Source: Bacteroidales bacterium M8 (GTDB lineage Bacteria > Bacteroidota > Bacteroidia > Bacteroidales > Muribaculaceae). Taken from it: 31,602 nt of DNA. A program made the translations under genes and the position numbers. Every line of letters begins with the position of its first letter. Positions within the stretch are counted from its first letter, which is position 1. Under the pieces are notes generated by a model that did no database searches, was not told where the DNA came from, and worked only from the letters and a program-made list of their open reading frames with translations. This document shows positions 1 to 8,320 of the stretch, in pieces. The stretch is from contig LUJS01000019.1 of assembly GCA_001689495.1 (NCBI GenBank), positions 166-31,767 of the forward strand, in the 5' to 3' direction.

Positions 1-15
1 ATTTAAGGTAAGAAG

Positions 16-47
16 ATTATTCGTCGTGACGACGGATAATTTTTTTT
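16..47 (+). terminator. Rho-independent terminator of a gene to the left of the window
   Basis: A 12-bp inverted repeat (16-27 with 29-40, one G-T wobble) is centred on a single base, so the real loop must open the inner pairs. A run of eight T follows on the + strand. It would end a rightward gene lying outside the window. No T run follows on the other strand, so it is probably one-directional. Confidence 0.6.
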
Positions 48-85
48 GTACCCTATGTTATTTATGTTATTTTCACTAAACCCGG

Positions 86-117
86 CTTGTATGGTCGGCG
101 TTTTTTTTGTAACTTTG
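86..117 (+). promoter_or_regulatory. Bacteroidetes-type promoter for the GH53-GH2 operon
   Basis: The -7 element TAACTTTG (110-117) matches the Bacteroidetes consensus TAnnTTTG exactly. CTTG at 86-89 stands where the -33 TTTG should be, with a 20-bp spacer. It would give a leader of about 50 nt before the ATG at 177. I see no clear operator. Confidence 0.65.
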
Positions 118-176
118 TAAGTACTAAAGCCTGACATTTACAAATCTGTAGAATTATAATCATCCTTTCGTAATAC

Positions 177-1223
177 ATGAAAAGAATATCTCTGAGCCTG
201 ATGGCTCTGCTTGTGTCCTTGTCGACAGTTTTTGCCGGTTGTTCCGATGCCAAGGACACTCCCAAGCCTGACCAGAAACCCGACAACACCCCCGAGGCCA
301 CCTCTTTTGCCCGTGGTGCCGATGTGGGATGGCTGACGCAACTCGAGAGCGAGGGCCATAAGTTCTATGACGCTAACGGCAACCAGAAGGAGCTGATGCA
401 GCTGTTGCGCGACGACATAGGCGTCAACGCCATACGCCTGCGCGTGTGGGTCAATCCCGCCGACGGGTGGAACGGCATCGACGACGTGATGGCTAAGGCC
501 CGCCGCGCCCACAAGCTGGGCATGCGCCTGATGATAGACTTCCACTTTGCCGACACTTGGGCCGATCCCGGCCACCAGCCCACGCCCGAAGCGTGGAAGA
601 ATCTCGACCTCGAGGGACTCAAGGGTGCCGTCGCAGCACATGTGGACGACATGCTGGGCCGCCTCAAGGCCGAGGGCATAGAGCCCGAATGGGTGCAGGT
701 GGGCAACGAGACCACTCAGGGCATGCTCTGGCCCATCGGTCGCGACGACCGTCCCGCCGACTTCACCGCACTGGTCAATGCCGGATACGATGCCGTCAAG
801 AAGGTATTTCCCGACGCCAAGGTCATAGTGCACCTCGATCGCGGCAACGACCTGTGGCGATATGACCACATCTTCGGCATCCTCGAGCAGAACGGCGGCA
901 AGTATGACATGATTGGCATGTCGCTCTATCCCGAGCCCGCCGACTGGCAGAAAGACACCGACGACATGATAGCCAACATCAAGACCCTCCACGAGCGCTA
1001 TGGCAAGCCCGTCATGGTCTGCGAGATTGGCATGCGCCATGATCAGGGTGCCATCGCCGATGCCATGATCAGCCGCCTCAAGGAGCGCACTCAGGAGCTC
1101 GGATACATGGACGGCATCTTCTACTGGGAGCCCGAGGCCCCGGCCGGATTCAACGGCGGATACGACAAGGGCTGCTTTGTCAATGGCCGTCACAACGGCG
1201 CAATGAACTCATTCAAGAAATAA
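177..1223 (+). CDS. GH53 arabinogalactan endo-beta-1,4-galactanase, lipoprotein
   Basis: Predicted endo-acting enzyme that cuts beta-1,4-galactan, the side chain of rhamnogalacturonan I, into short galacto-oligosaccharides. The 348-residue protein starts with a lipoprotein signal peptide whose lipobox VFAGC puts the modified Cys at residue 22, so it should be anchored in the outer membrane. A Pro/Asp-rich linker (about 25-42) leads into one GH53 TIM barrel that fills the rest, the usual size for the family. The acid/base is likely Glu178 in VQVGNET and the nucleophile Glu283 in MVCEIG. Other family motifs seen are RLRVWVNP (87-94) and DFHFADTWADPG (121-132). The ATG at 177 is chosen because the signal peptide begins there. 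A 25-bp gap separates it from the GH2 gene, so the two are probably co-transcribed and act in sequence. No SusC/D pair lies directly beside them here. Confidence 0.93.
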   Translation: MKRISLSLMALLVSLSTVFAGCSDAKDTPKPDQKPDNTPEATSFARGADVGWLTQLESEGHKFYDANGNQKELMQLLRDDIGVNAIRLRVWVNPADGWNGIDDVMAKARRAHKLGMRLMIDFHFADTWADPGHQPTPEAWKNLDLEGLKGAVAAHVDDMLGRLKAEGIEPEWVQVGNETTQGMLWPIGRDDRPADFTALVNAGYDAVKKVFPDAKVIVHLDRGNDLWRYDHIFGILEQNGGKYDMIGMSLYPEPADWQKDTDDMIANIKTLHERYGKPVMVCEIGMRHDQGAIADAMISRLKERTQELGYMDGIFYWEPEAPAGFNGGYDKGCFVNGRHNGAMNSFKK

Positions 1224-1248
1224 TCATCAACCCCATATCCCTACAAGC

Positions 1249-3669
1249 ATGAAGAAATTTACATGGCTCACACTTGCTGTCGCCTTCGCCCTCTCGGCAT
1301 CGGCCCAGCGTGACGTCACAACCCTCAACGAGGGCTGGCAGTTCACCAAGGGCGTGCCCTCGGCCGACACCAAGTGGGAGTCGGTGCGAGTACCCCACGA
1401 CTGGGCCATCTATGGTCCCTTCGACCGTGCCAACGACCTGCAGACAGTGGCTGTCGAGCAGAACGGCGAGACCGAGAAAACCGAGAAGACCGGACGCACC
1501 GGCGGCCTGCCCTTCATAGGCAAGGGCTCGTACAAGACCACCTTCGAGGTCCCCGACACCGCGGGCCGTGCCGTGACGCTGGTGTTTGACGGTGCCATGA
1601 GCAACGCCCACGTCAAGGTCAACGGCAAGGAGGTAGCCTTCTGGCCCTACGGCTACAACTCGTTCTATGTCAACTTGGGCGACAACGTCAAGCCCGGCGA
1701 GAATCTCCTCGAGGTCGACCTCGAGAACTTCGAGAAGGCATCGCGCTGGTATCCCGGCGCCGGCCTCTATCGCAACGTGCACGTGGTCAACACCTCGCGC
1801 CTCCACATTCCCGTCTGGGGCACATACGTCACCACACCCAAGGTGAGCAAGGAATATGCATCCGTCCACCTCGAGATGAAGATCGACGGTGCCGCAAAAG
1901 GGGAGAAGGTCACCGTGTCGACCGACATCCTCGACCCGCAGGGCAAGGTCGTGGCCACCGACAAGTCCGTCTATCACGCCCACGGACAGAAGTTCGCCCA
2001 GAATTTCCTCGTCAACAACCCTGACCTCTGGAACACCTCGAATCCCGCGCTCTACACCGCCCGCACCGTGCTGAGTGTCGACGGCAAGGAGATGGACAGC
2101 TATGACACCCGATTCGGCATCCGCTCGATCGAATACATCCCCGAGAAGGGCTTCTTCCTCAACGGCGAGCCCACCAAGTTTCAGGGCGTGTGCAACCACC
2201 ACGACCTCGGCCCCCTCGGTGCCGCCGTCAACCGCTCGGCCCTGCGCCATCAGATAGAGCTGCTCAAGGACATGGGCGTCAACGCCATCCGCACCGCCCA
2301 CAACATGCCCGCTCCCGAGCTGGTCGAGCTGTGCGACGAGATGGGCATGATGCTCATGATCGAGCCCTTCGACGACTGGAGCTTCCGCCCCAAGTCGCCC
2401 AACGGCTATGGCTCCGTCTTCAAGGACTGGGCCGTCAAGGATGTCACCAACATGGTCGAGCACTATCGCAACTCGCCCGCCGTGGTCATGTGGAGCACCG
2501 GCAACGAGGTTCCCTCGCAGTGGGGCCCCGACGGCGTTCAGGAGCTCGTGATGCTTCAGGACCTCATCCACGGCCTTGACCCCACGCGCCCCTGCACCAA
2601 CGGCATGGACCAGATACGGGCCGTGCTCGACAACGGATTCGCGTCGACGCTCGACATCCCCGGCTTCAACTACAAGCCCCAGTATTACGACGACGCATAC
2701 GCCAAGCTGCCCCAGAAACTGATACTCGGCTCGGAGACGGCATCGACCGTAAGCTCGCGCGGAGTCTATCACTTCCCCGTCGAGTTCAAGGAGCACAACG
2801 TGGTCATGCACCCCGACCACCAGAGCAACTCTTATGACAACGAGACCTGCTCGTGGAGTAATACACCGGACCTTGACTTCGCCCGCGACGACGACCATCC
2901 GTGGGTAATCGGCCAGTTCGTTTGGACCGGCTTCGACTATCTCGGCGAGCCCTCGCCCTATGACACCGACGCATGGCCCAGCCACAGCTCTGTCTTCGGC
3001 ATCATCGACCTCGCGTCGCTCCCCAAGGACCGCTACTACCTCTATCGTTCGCGCTGGAACAAGGAGGCCCCCACGCTCCACGTGCTCCCTCACTGGAACT
3101 GGAAGGGTCGCGAGGGCGAGGTGACACCCGTGTTCGTCTACACCTCGTATCCCAAGGCCGAACTCTTCATCAACGGCAAGTCGCAGGGCATGCGCGAGAA
3201 GAATGACTCGACCGTGCAGAACCGCTACCGCCTGATGTGGAACGAGACCGTCTACGAGCCCGGCGAGCTCAAGGTGGTGGCATACGATGCCGCCGGCAAG
3301 CCTGCCGAAACCAAGGTGATACGCACCGCCGGCAAGCCCCACCACCTCGTGGTTACTCCCAACCGCACCACGCTCGATGCCAACGGCGACGACCTCGTCT
3401 ACTTCACCGTACAGGTGGCCGACAAGGATGGCAACATAGTGCCCACCGACACCCGCGCCGTCAAGTTCAAGGTCGAGGGCGCAGGCACGTTCGAGGCAAC
3501 CGCCAACGGCGATCCCACCTCTCTCCGTTCGTTCCAGAAACCCGAGATGGACCTCTTCAGCGGTGCTGCCACGGCCATAGCTCGCAGCGCCAAGACCCCC
3601 GGCACCCTCCGCTTCACCGTCTCCGCTCCCGGCGTCAAGTCGGCCGTCTCGGAAATACAGGTAAAATAA
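1249..3669 (+). CDS. GH2 beta-galactosidase, secreted, DUF4982 type
   Basis: Predicted exo-acting beta-galactosidase. After the GH53 enzyme it would release galactose from galactan oligosaccharides. The 806-residue protein has a type I signal peptide (cut near ASAQ, residue 20) and is likely periplasmic. In order: GH2 sugar-binding beta-sandwich (about 25-180), Ig-like domain (185-290), TIM barrel (295-595), a DUF4982-like module (about 605-680) and a C-terminal Ig-like domain (about 695-806). The acid/base is likely Glu420 in WSTGNE and the nucleophile Glu496 in LGSETAS. RTAHNMP (348-354) matches the conserved RxxHNPP-type loop of the family. Specificity is inferred from the partner gene. 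Family members of this form also act on other beta-linked sugars, so beta-galactosidase is the best call rather than a certain one. Confidence 0.9.
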   Translation: MKKFTWLTLAVAFALSASAQRDVTTLNEGWQFTKGVPSADTKWESVRVPHDWAIYGPFDRANDLQTVAVEQNGETEKTEKTGRTGGLPFIGKGSYKTTFEVPDTAGRAVTLVFDGAMSNAHVKVNGKEVAFWPYGYNSFYVNLGDNVKPGENLLEVDLENFEKASRWYPGAGLYRNVHVVNTSRLHIPVWGTYVTTPKVSKEYASVHLEMKIDGAAKGEKVTVSTDILDPQGKVVATDKSVYHAHGQKFAQNFLVNNPDLWNTSNPALYTARTVLSVDGKEMDSYDTRFGIRSIEYIPEKGFFLNGEPTKFQGVCNHHDLGPLGAAVNRSALRHQIELLKDMGVNAIRTAHNMPAPELVELCDEMGMMLMIEPFDDWSFRPKSPNGYGSVFKDWAVKDVTNMVEHYRNSPAVVMWSTGNEVPSQWGPDGVQELVMLQDLIHGLDPTRPCTNGMDQIRAVLDNGFASTLDIPGFNYKPQYYDDAYAKLPQKLILGSETASTVSSRGVYHFPVEFKEHNVVMHPDHQSNSYDNETCSWSNTPDLDFARDDDHPWVIGQFVWTGFDYLGEPSPYDTDAWPSHSSVFGIIDLASLPKDRYYLYRSRWNKEAPTLHVLPHWNWKGREGEVTPVFVYTSYPKAELFINGKSQGMREKNDSTVQNRYRLMWNETVYEPGELKVVAYDAAGKPAETKVIRTAGKPHHLVVTPNRTTLDANGDDLVYFTVQVADKDGNIVPTDTRAVKFKVEGAGTFEATANGDPTSLRSFQKPEMDLFSGAATAIARSAKTPGTLRFTVSAPGVKSAVSEIQVK

Positions 3670-3692
3670 CACCTTCCACAACTCTCCCTCCC

Positions 3693-3723
3693 GGCTCCGC
3701 CCCAACAGGCGGGGCCTTTTTTT
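3693..3723 (+). terminator. Rho-independent terminator after the GH53-GH2 operon
   Basis: A 9-bp GC-rich stem (3693-3701 with 3708-3716, one G-T wobble) has a 6-nt loop and is followed directly by seven T. It lies 23 bp past the GH2 stop codon and ends the two-gene operon. Confidence 0.88.
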
Positions 3724-3772
3724 GATTGTTGCGTCCTTACAACATTCGGTCGGGGTGGTGCGTTGTTTAGAT

Positions 3773-4552
3773 ATGAACGGATTGACTATAGGACTTACGC
3801 TGCCTTTCTTGGGAACTGTGCTGGGGGCGGCGTGCGTGTTCATGATGAAGCACAGTATGCCGCGACAGCTCGAGAAGGTACTGATGGGATTTGCCGCCGG
3901 CGTCATGGTGGCGGCCTCGGTGTGGTCGCTGCTGATACCGTCGATGGAGATGACCGGACGCGAGGGATTCATGCAGGTCATGCCCGCGATGGTCGGTTTC
4001 ATGCTTGGCATGGGCTTCCTGCTGCTGCTCGATGTCGCGGTGCCTCACCAGCACATCGACGGCGGGCCGAGCGAGGGTCCCAAGAGCAAGCTGTCACGCA
4101 CCACCAAACTCGTGTTTGCCGTGACGCTGCACAATATCCCCGAAGGCATGGCCGTGGGCGTGGCTCTGGCCGCGGCGCTCGAGCACAGCACGTACATACC
4201 CATGGCCGGAGCCCTTGCGCTGTCGCTGGGCATTGCCATACAGAACTTCCCCGAGGGAGCCATCGTGTCGATGCCGCTGCGTGCGGCGGGCAACAGCAGG
4301 GGGCGCGCGTTCGTGATGGGCGGCCTGAGCGGCATTGTCGAGCCCATAGCCGCCGTGATCACCCTGATGCTTGCATCGGTGATATTGCCGTTGCTGCCAT
4401 ACCTGCTCGCGTTTGCCGCCGGGGCAATGATATATGTGGTGGTCGAGGAGCTGATACCCGAGACTCAGGAGGGCAAGCACTCCAACATGGGCACCATCGG
4501 TTTTGCCGTCGGATTCGCCCTGATGATGGTGCTCGACGTCGTGCTGGGCTGA
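3773..4552 (+). CDS. ZIP-family divalent metal transporter
   Basis: Predicted inner-membrane importer of zinc or a related divalent metal, ZupT-like. The 259-residue protein has about eight hydrophobic segments and a His-bearing cytoplasmic loop (PHQHID, 91-96) between TM3 and TM4. The two signature metal-site motifs are present: HNIPEG (120-125) in TM4 and NFPEG (158-162) in TM5. The ATG at 3773 is preferred over a TTG further upstream (3722), because that start would add a poorly hydrophobic 17-residue lead and lies in the T run of the preceding terminator. No Bacteroidetes promoter consensus is obvious in the 50 bp upstream. The metal cannot be told from sequence. Confidence 0.9.
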   Translation: MNGLTIGLTLPFLGTVLGAACVFMMKHSMPRQLEKVLMGFAAGVMVAASVWSLLIPSMEMTGREGFMQVMPAMVGFMLGMGFLLLLDVAVPHQHIDGGPSEGPKSKLSRTTKLVFAVTLHNIPEGMAVGVALAAALEHSTYIPMAGALALSLGIAIQNFPEGAIVSMPLRAAGNSRGRAFVMGGLSGIVEPIAAVITLMLASVILPLLPYLLAFAAGAMIYVVVEELIPETQEGKHSNMGTIGFAVGFALMMVLDVVLG

Positions 4553-4574
4553 CGCACCGGCCAATTGAAAGCAT

Positions 4575-4614
4575 AAAAAATGCCCGCGCCTCGGTCGAGA
4601 GGTGCGGGCATCTT
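4575..4614. terminator. Bidirectional terminator between convergent genes
   Basis: A 13-bp stem (4580-4592 with 4599-4611, one G-T wobble) has a 6-nt loop. Six A precede it, which is a T run for the leftward transcript. A looser T-rich stretch follows it. It lies between the ZIP gene (+) and the large secreted protein gene (-), so it can serve both. Confidence 0.8.
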
Positions 4615-4634
4615 GTGTTTCAGTGTGTCTCGGA

Positions 4635-7600
4635 TCAGCGCACGGCGATCTTGAGCACGCTGCGTGTGCCGTCGGCGGCGGTGGCGGTGGCCATGTAGAC
4701 GCCGGCGGGGAGCGATACGGTCGAGAGTGTGTCGTTGCCCGAGGCTACGAGGATACCCGAGAGGTTATAGAGCGCGATGGCGCAGTCTGCGGCCTTGAGG
4801 GTAGTGCCGTCGTATGTGAGGGCGCTCGTGCTGACGGTCACGTCGCCGATGCCCGATGTGCCGGTCACGGTGAGGACTGCCGAGATGGTGCCGTTGGTGG
4901 CGGTGACTGTATAGACACCGGTCTTGGTCACGGAAACCTCGATCTCGACGTTGCCCTCGTCGGTGATGAAGACGGGGTTGGCCGTGCAGGCAGACTCGTC
5001 AGAGAAGTCGAAGGTGAGCGCGTCGAACTCGATGTTCTCAAGCTCGAGAACAACTTTGGCGGTCTCGCCCTCGTTGAGCGAGATCTCTGAGGGATTGAAT
5101 GCCATCGAGGCACCTACGCCGGCCTCGAAGTAGAGGCGGGGCAGACCGTTGTCGGAGTAAACCCAAGGCTGCTCTGCGGCATAGCCGTTGAACTGATATG
5201 CGAGGTTGTCGAAGATCTCGCCGTCAACGAGCGCGTTCCACTCGATTGACTTGCCCTCGGTCGAGGTGAGGTCTGCTGCGGTCTCGCCGTGAATGGGAGC
5301 GATGTCATCGACGGCATAGTTGTCTGCGAGGCAGTTCTCGGGAGCTGCGGGCTCGCCCCATACATATTCATACCCGTATGTCGAGGGGTTGTAGACCTCG
5401 TCGATGATCTCGGGATCATTGTTGACGCGCGAGCGGCCAACGATGCGGTGGGCCGTCTCGGCCAGTACGGGATTGTCGGTGGGGATGGTGATGGCGTCCA
5501 AGGCAACTACGCAACCCTTGACGACGGGATCGGTCGAGGGCTCAACGGGCTTGCCGTCCTCGTATGACATGGCAGCTGCGGGGAGGTAGCCGATGACACC
5601 GCCCACGCTCATCATGGGCTTGTTGCCGCCTACCTTGTCAGACCATACGTTCTGGGGCTCGGTGGCTATGATCTCGCCCTCGACGATACAGCGGCTCACG
5701 AGACCGCGGGCCGAGATGGCAAGAATGCCGCCGATGCGGTTCTGTGCCTCGAGGGTGGCGTTGACATGACAGTCGGTGATGGTCGAGTTGGCCGTGCGGG
5801 CCGATCCGGCGATGCCGCCGAGTTCGCTCTCGGCCTTGATGGAGCCTTCGAAGTTGCTTGCCTTGACGTGGGCGTTGTTGCCGAGGATGGCCACGATGCC
5901 GCCCACCTCGATGGACTTGGGACGGTTGATCACGGTCTTGACAGCCGAGCACTCGCTGATTTCGGTGCCCGAGTTGGCCTGTGCCACGATGGTGCCGAAC
6001 TCATCGTCAGAATCAGACTCGACGGTTGCCTTGTAGACATGCACGCCCGAGAGCACGGTGTTTGAGGTCGATTCGGCCAGAATAGCGTTGGCGCTGCCGG
6101 TCACGGTCACGCCCGAGAGGGTGAGGTCGGTGACGGAAACCTTGGCATCCTCCTTGCCATAGAGGGCGCTGAACATGGGGGCGTCGCCGAGCGTGAAGTT
6201 CTTGATGCTGTGCGATGCACCGTCGATGCTGCCGGTGAACTGGCCCGAAATGCTCACGAAGGGCTCGCCCTTGTAGTCGATGTCGTTGGCGAGGCGATAG
6301 TGCGAGGTGAGGTTGAACTTGATCTGACCCATGTCGCCGGGTGTGGCCAGCAGATAGGGGTCGGCCTCGGTGCCCGAGCCGGGGAGACGGTTGAGGGGGA
6401 GGGAGATGAACTCGGTGTGAAACAGGCCGTCCTCAAAGCTGCGGCGCGAGAGCCAGATGGCGGGGTTGGCCTGCAGGTTGACGAGGCTCACGCTGATGCC
6501 CGAGTCGTCGTTGGGGAACACATACTGCGACAGCATGTCGCCATCGGTGTTGATGACGCAGAGTTCGGTGTGGGCCATGGCCGAGCCGGGATAGTCCTGA
6601 CGCTGCACGAGCACCATGTACTCGAGACGGGTGTCGGTGTTGAAGAGCCAAGGATTGAGGGCGTGACCTACGATATAGGGCTTGATGAGGTTGACATCCT
6701 TGCCGCCGTTGATCTTGTCTACGCGGAGCAGACGGCCCTCGCTGTCAAACCATGCCACGGGCTGCAGGGTGTTGCCGGCCTCGTCGGTGGCACCGTGGGC
6801 GTCGGCGAATACATAGTTGTACGAGCCGCCGGCGGGAGCGCGGTCAAGAGCCATCGACAGGGTCATCGAGAACTCGTTGTCACGGATAGTGGCGGGAATC
6901 TGTGCCGTTTCCTCCATCGTGGGATAGTCCACGAAGCTATAGTAAACGTCGCCGTTGGGCTTGATCTTGATGAAGCAGAGCTGCTCGGACTTGCCGGGGA
7001 TGGAGCTGAGACGGAGGAAACCGCCGTTGTCCTCGCCGAAGGTGTGTATTACGTTGCCCTCGAGGTCATAGACGGCAAAGAAGTTCGACGAGTTCTCCTG
7101 ATAGTCGCTGTCGGCTATCGAGACGATATAGGCGGGATTGCCGTCGTCGGTGAAGTCGAAGGTAATGTCCTCGTAGCCCGAGAACTGGCCGATGCAGTAA
7201 GAGCGCATCGAGAAACCGTCTGCCGGGGTCTCGCATTTGATGCTGGTGGTCTTCTTCAGGGTCAGGTCCTGAGCGTAACCCTCGCGGGCCCAGAGCTCGA
7301 TGAGATAGTGGTTGTCGGCACTGAGGTTGTTGTTGTTATAGTCGTAGGGATCCTCGAAGAATGTCTTCTCGTATCTTGCCACGGTGACATAGAGGTTGCG
7401 GCCCTTTGAGTTGAGCATGACGGGGAGAGTCTCGTTCTCGCCGTCGCTCATCACATAGAGCATGTCAACGTCGAAGTGCTTGAGCGAGCTTGCCACGGGC
7501 GAACCCCACGATGCCTTGGTATAGATGTCGAACGAGTATATCATCTCGGTCTCGGTATAGCTCTCGCCCGAGAAGAACTCGATGAAATAGTCCTCGCTCC

Positions 7601-8216
7601 ACGCATCGGTGGCGTTGTTGACGGCGGCTACGTAGTATCCGTCGATCTCCTGCACCTTTTCGGCTGCCTTGTCGGCACCGCGCAGCGAATATACATAGGT
7701 CTTCGAGATGATGCTGTACTGGTCTACGGGCTTGTAGTTGGCCATCAGCATTATCTCGTAGGAGTCGTCCGTGTTGAAGAACTTCTTGGTCACGGTGACG
7801 CCGAACTGCACCTCGGTGCATTTCTCGATGCCCTCGGCGAGTGTGAACGAGTCTTCGATCAGGCCGACCTTCTGATACTTGTCGTCATAGACGGTTGCCT
7901 TGATGCCGGTGATGTTGTACTCCTTGTAATACTCGTTCTCGGACACCAGAGTCTTCTCGAGTTCGGTGGTGATGAACCATGTCGAGCCGTCGGGCATGTC
8001 GAGATAGCCGAACGACTCTGCTGCAGGCAGCTCGTGGTCTATGCCTGCGGCCATACGTGAAGCCGGAGTCTTCTTGGCCGGCTTGGTAATTGCCTTCTGC
8101 CATTCGGCAGGCGCACCTTTGGCCTTGGGCGCCCACTTAAAGCCGCCGTCGGCTCCCATTGCTCCCGGCACTGCACAAAGACAGCCAAGGAGTGCAAGAG
8201 TTAAGGTTTTTTTCAT
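4635..8216 (-). CDS. Large secreted protein with GLUG-like repeats and T9SS-type C-terminus, function unknown
   Basis: I do not recognise a specific function. The 1193-residue protein has a type I signal peptide (1 to about 22, cut near AMGA). About 600 residues of beta-rich sequence with no recognised domain follow. From about 612 comes a segment starting GSGTEADPYLL, which typically opens GLUG-repeat regions. It continues as glycine-rich repeats (LGGIAGS, IGGILAIS, VGGVIGYL) to about 900, probably a beta-helix. A bacterial Ig-like segment around 1035-1120 precedes the last 70 residues, which have the features of a T9SS type A sorting domain (YNLSGILV, then LPAGVYMATAT, ending LKIAVR). It is probably exported and surface-attached. 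It is monocistronic, with its own promoter and terminator. An adhesin or surface-layer role is a guess. Confidence 0.85.
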   Translation of the reverse strand: MKKTLTLALLGCLCAVPGAMGADGGFKWAPKAKGAPAEWQKAITKPAKKTPASRMAAGIDHELPAAESFGYLDMPDGSTWFITTELEKTLVSENEYYKEYNITGIKATVYDDKYQKVGLIEDSFTLAEGIEKCTEVQFGVTVTKKFFNTDDSYEIMLMANYKPVDQYSIISKTYVYSLRGADKAAEKVQEIDGYYVAAVNNATDAWSEDYFIEFFSGESYTETEMIYSFDIYTKASWGSPVASSLKHFDVDMLYVMSDGENETLPVMLNSKGRNLYVTVARYEKTFFEDPYDYNNNNLSADNHYLIELWAREGYAQDLTLKKTTSIKCETPADGFSMRSYCIGQFSGYEDITFDFTDDGNPAYIVSIADSDYQENSSNFFAVYDLEGNVIHTFGEDNGGFLRLSSIPGKSEQLCFIKIKPNGDVYYSFVDYPTMEETAQIPATIRDNEFSMTLSMALDRAPAGGSYNYVFADAHGATDEAGNTLQPVAWFDSEGRLLRVDKINGGKDVNLIKPYIVGHALNPWLFNTDTRLEYMVLVQRQDYPGSAMAHTELCVINTDGDMLSQYVFPNDDSGISVSLVNLQANPAIWLSRRSFEDGLFHTEFISLPLNRLPGSGTEADPYLLATPGDMGQIKFNLTSHYRLANDIDYKGEPFVSISGQFTGSIDGASHSIKNFTLGDAPMFSALYGKEDAKVSVTDLTLSGVTVTGSANAILAESTSNTVLSGVHVYKATVESDSDDEFGTIVAQANSGTEISECSAVKTVINRPKSIEVGGIVAILGNNAHVKASNFEGSIKAESELGGIAGSARTANSTITDCHVNATLEAQNRIGGILAISARGLVSRCIVEGEIIATEPQNVWSDKVGGNKPMMSVGGVIGYLPAAAMSYEDGKPVEPSTDPVVKGCVVALDAITIPTDNPVLAETAHRIVGRSRVNNDPEIIDEVYNPSTYGYEYVWGEPAAPENCLADNYAVDDIAPIHGETAADLTSTEGKSIEWNALVDGEIFDNLAYQFNGYAAEQPWVYSDNGLPRLYFEAGVGASMAFNPSEISLNEGETAKVVLELENIEFDALTFDFSDESACTANPVFITDEGNVEIEVSVTKTGVYTVTATNGTISAVLTVTGTSGIGDVTVSTSALTYDGTTLKAADCAIALYNLSGILVASGNDTLSTVSLPAGVYMATATAADGTRSVLKIAVR

Positions 8217-8279
8217 TAATAATGGTTATGAATTGTGAAAAAGATTGGTCTTTCGGACAGTTTAGTCCCTTAAAGATGA

Positions 8280-8310
8280 CAAAGTTACAAAAAATAACGA
8301 TATGAGCAAA
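8280..8310 (-). promoter_or_regulatory. Consensus Bacteroidetes promoter for the 1193-residue protein gene
   Basis: Reading the - strand, TTTG (8310-8307), a 19-bp spacer and TAACTTTG (8287-8280) fit the Bacteroidetes consensus in both elements. The start codon lies about 64 bp past the -7 element. The -33 box ends only 10 bp from the stop codon of the upstream MATE gene. Confidence 0.75.
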
Positions 8311-8320
8311 AAAGCCCCGC

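Noticed and set aside
3722..3772. TTG start for the ZIP transporter
   Set aside because: It lies in the T run of the preceding terminator. The ATG at 3773 begins directly at the first hydrophobic segment.
1213..4011. Open frame of 932 codons on the - strand over the GH2 gene
   Set aside because: It is antisense to a clear GH2 gene with both catalytic motifs. GC-biased third positions remove stop codons from the opposite frame, and the protein has no recognisable domain.
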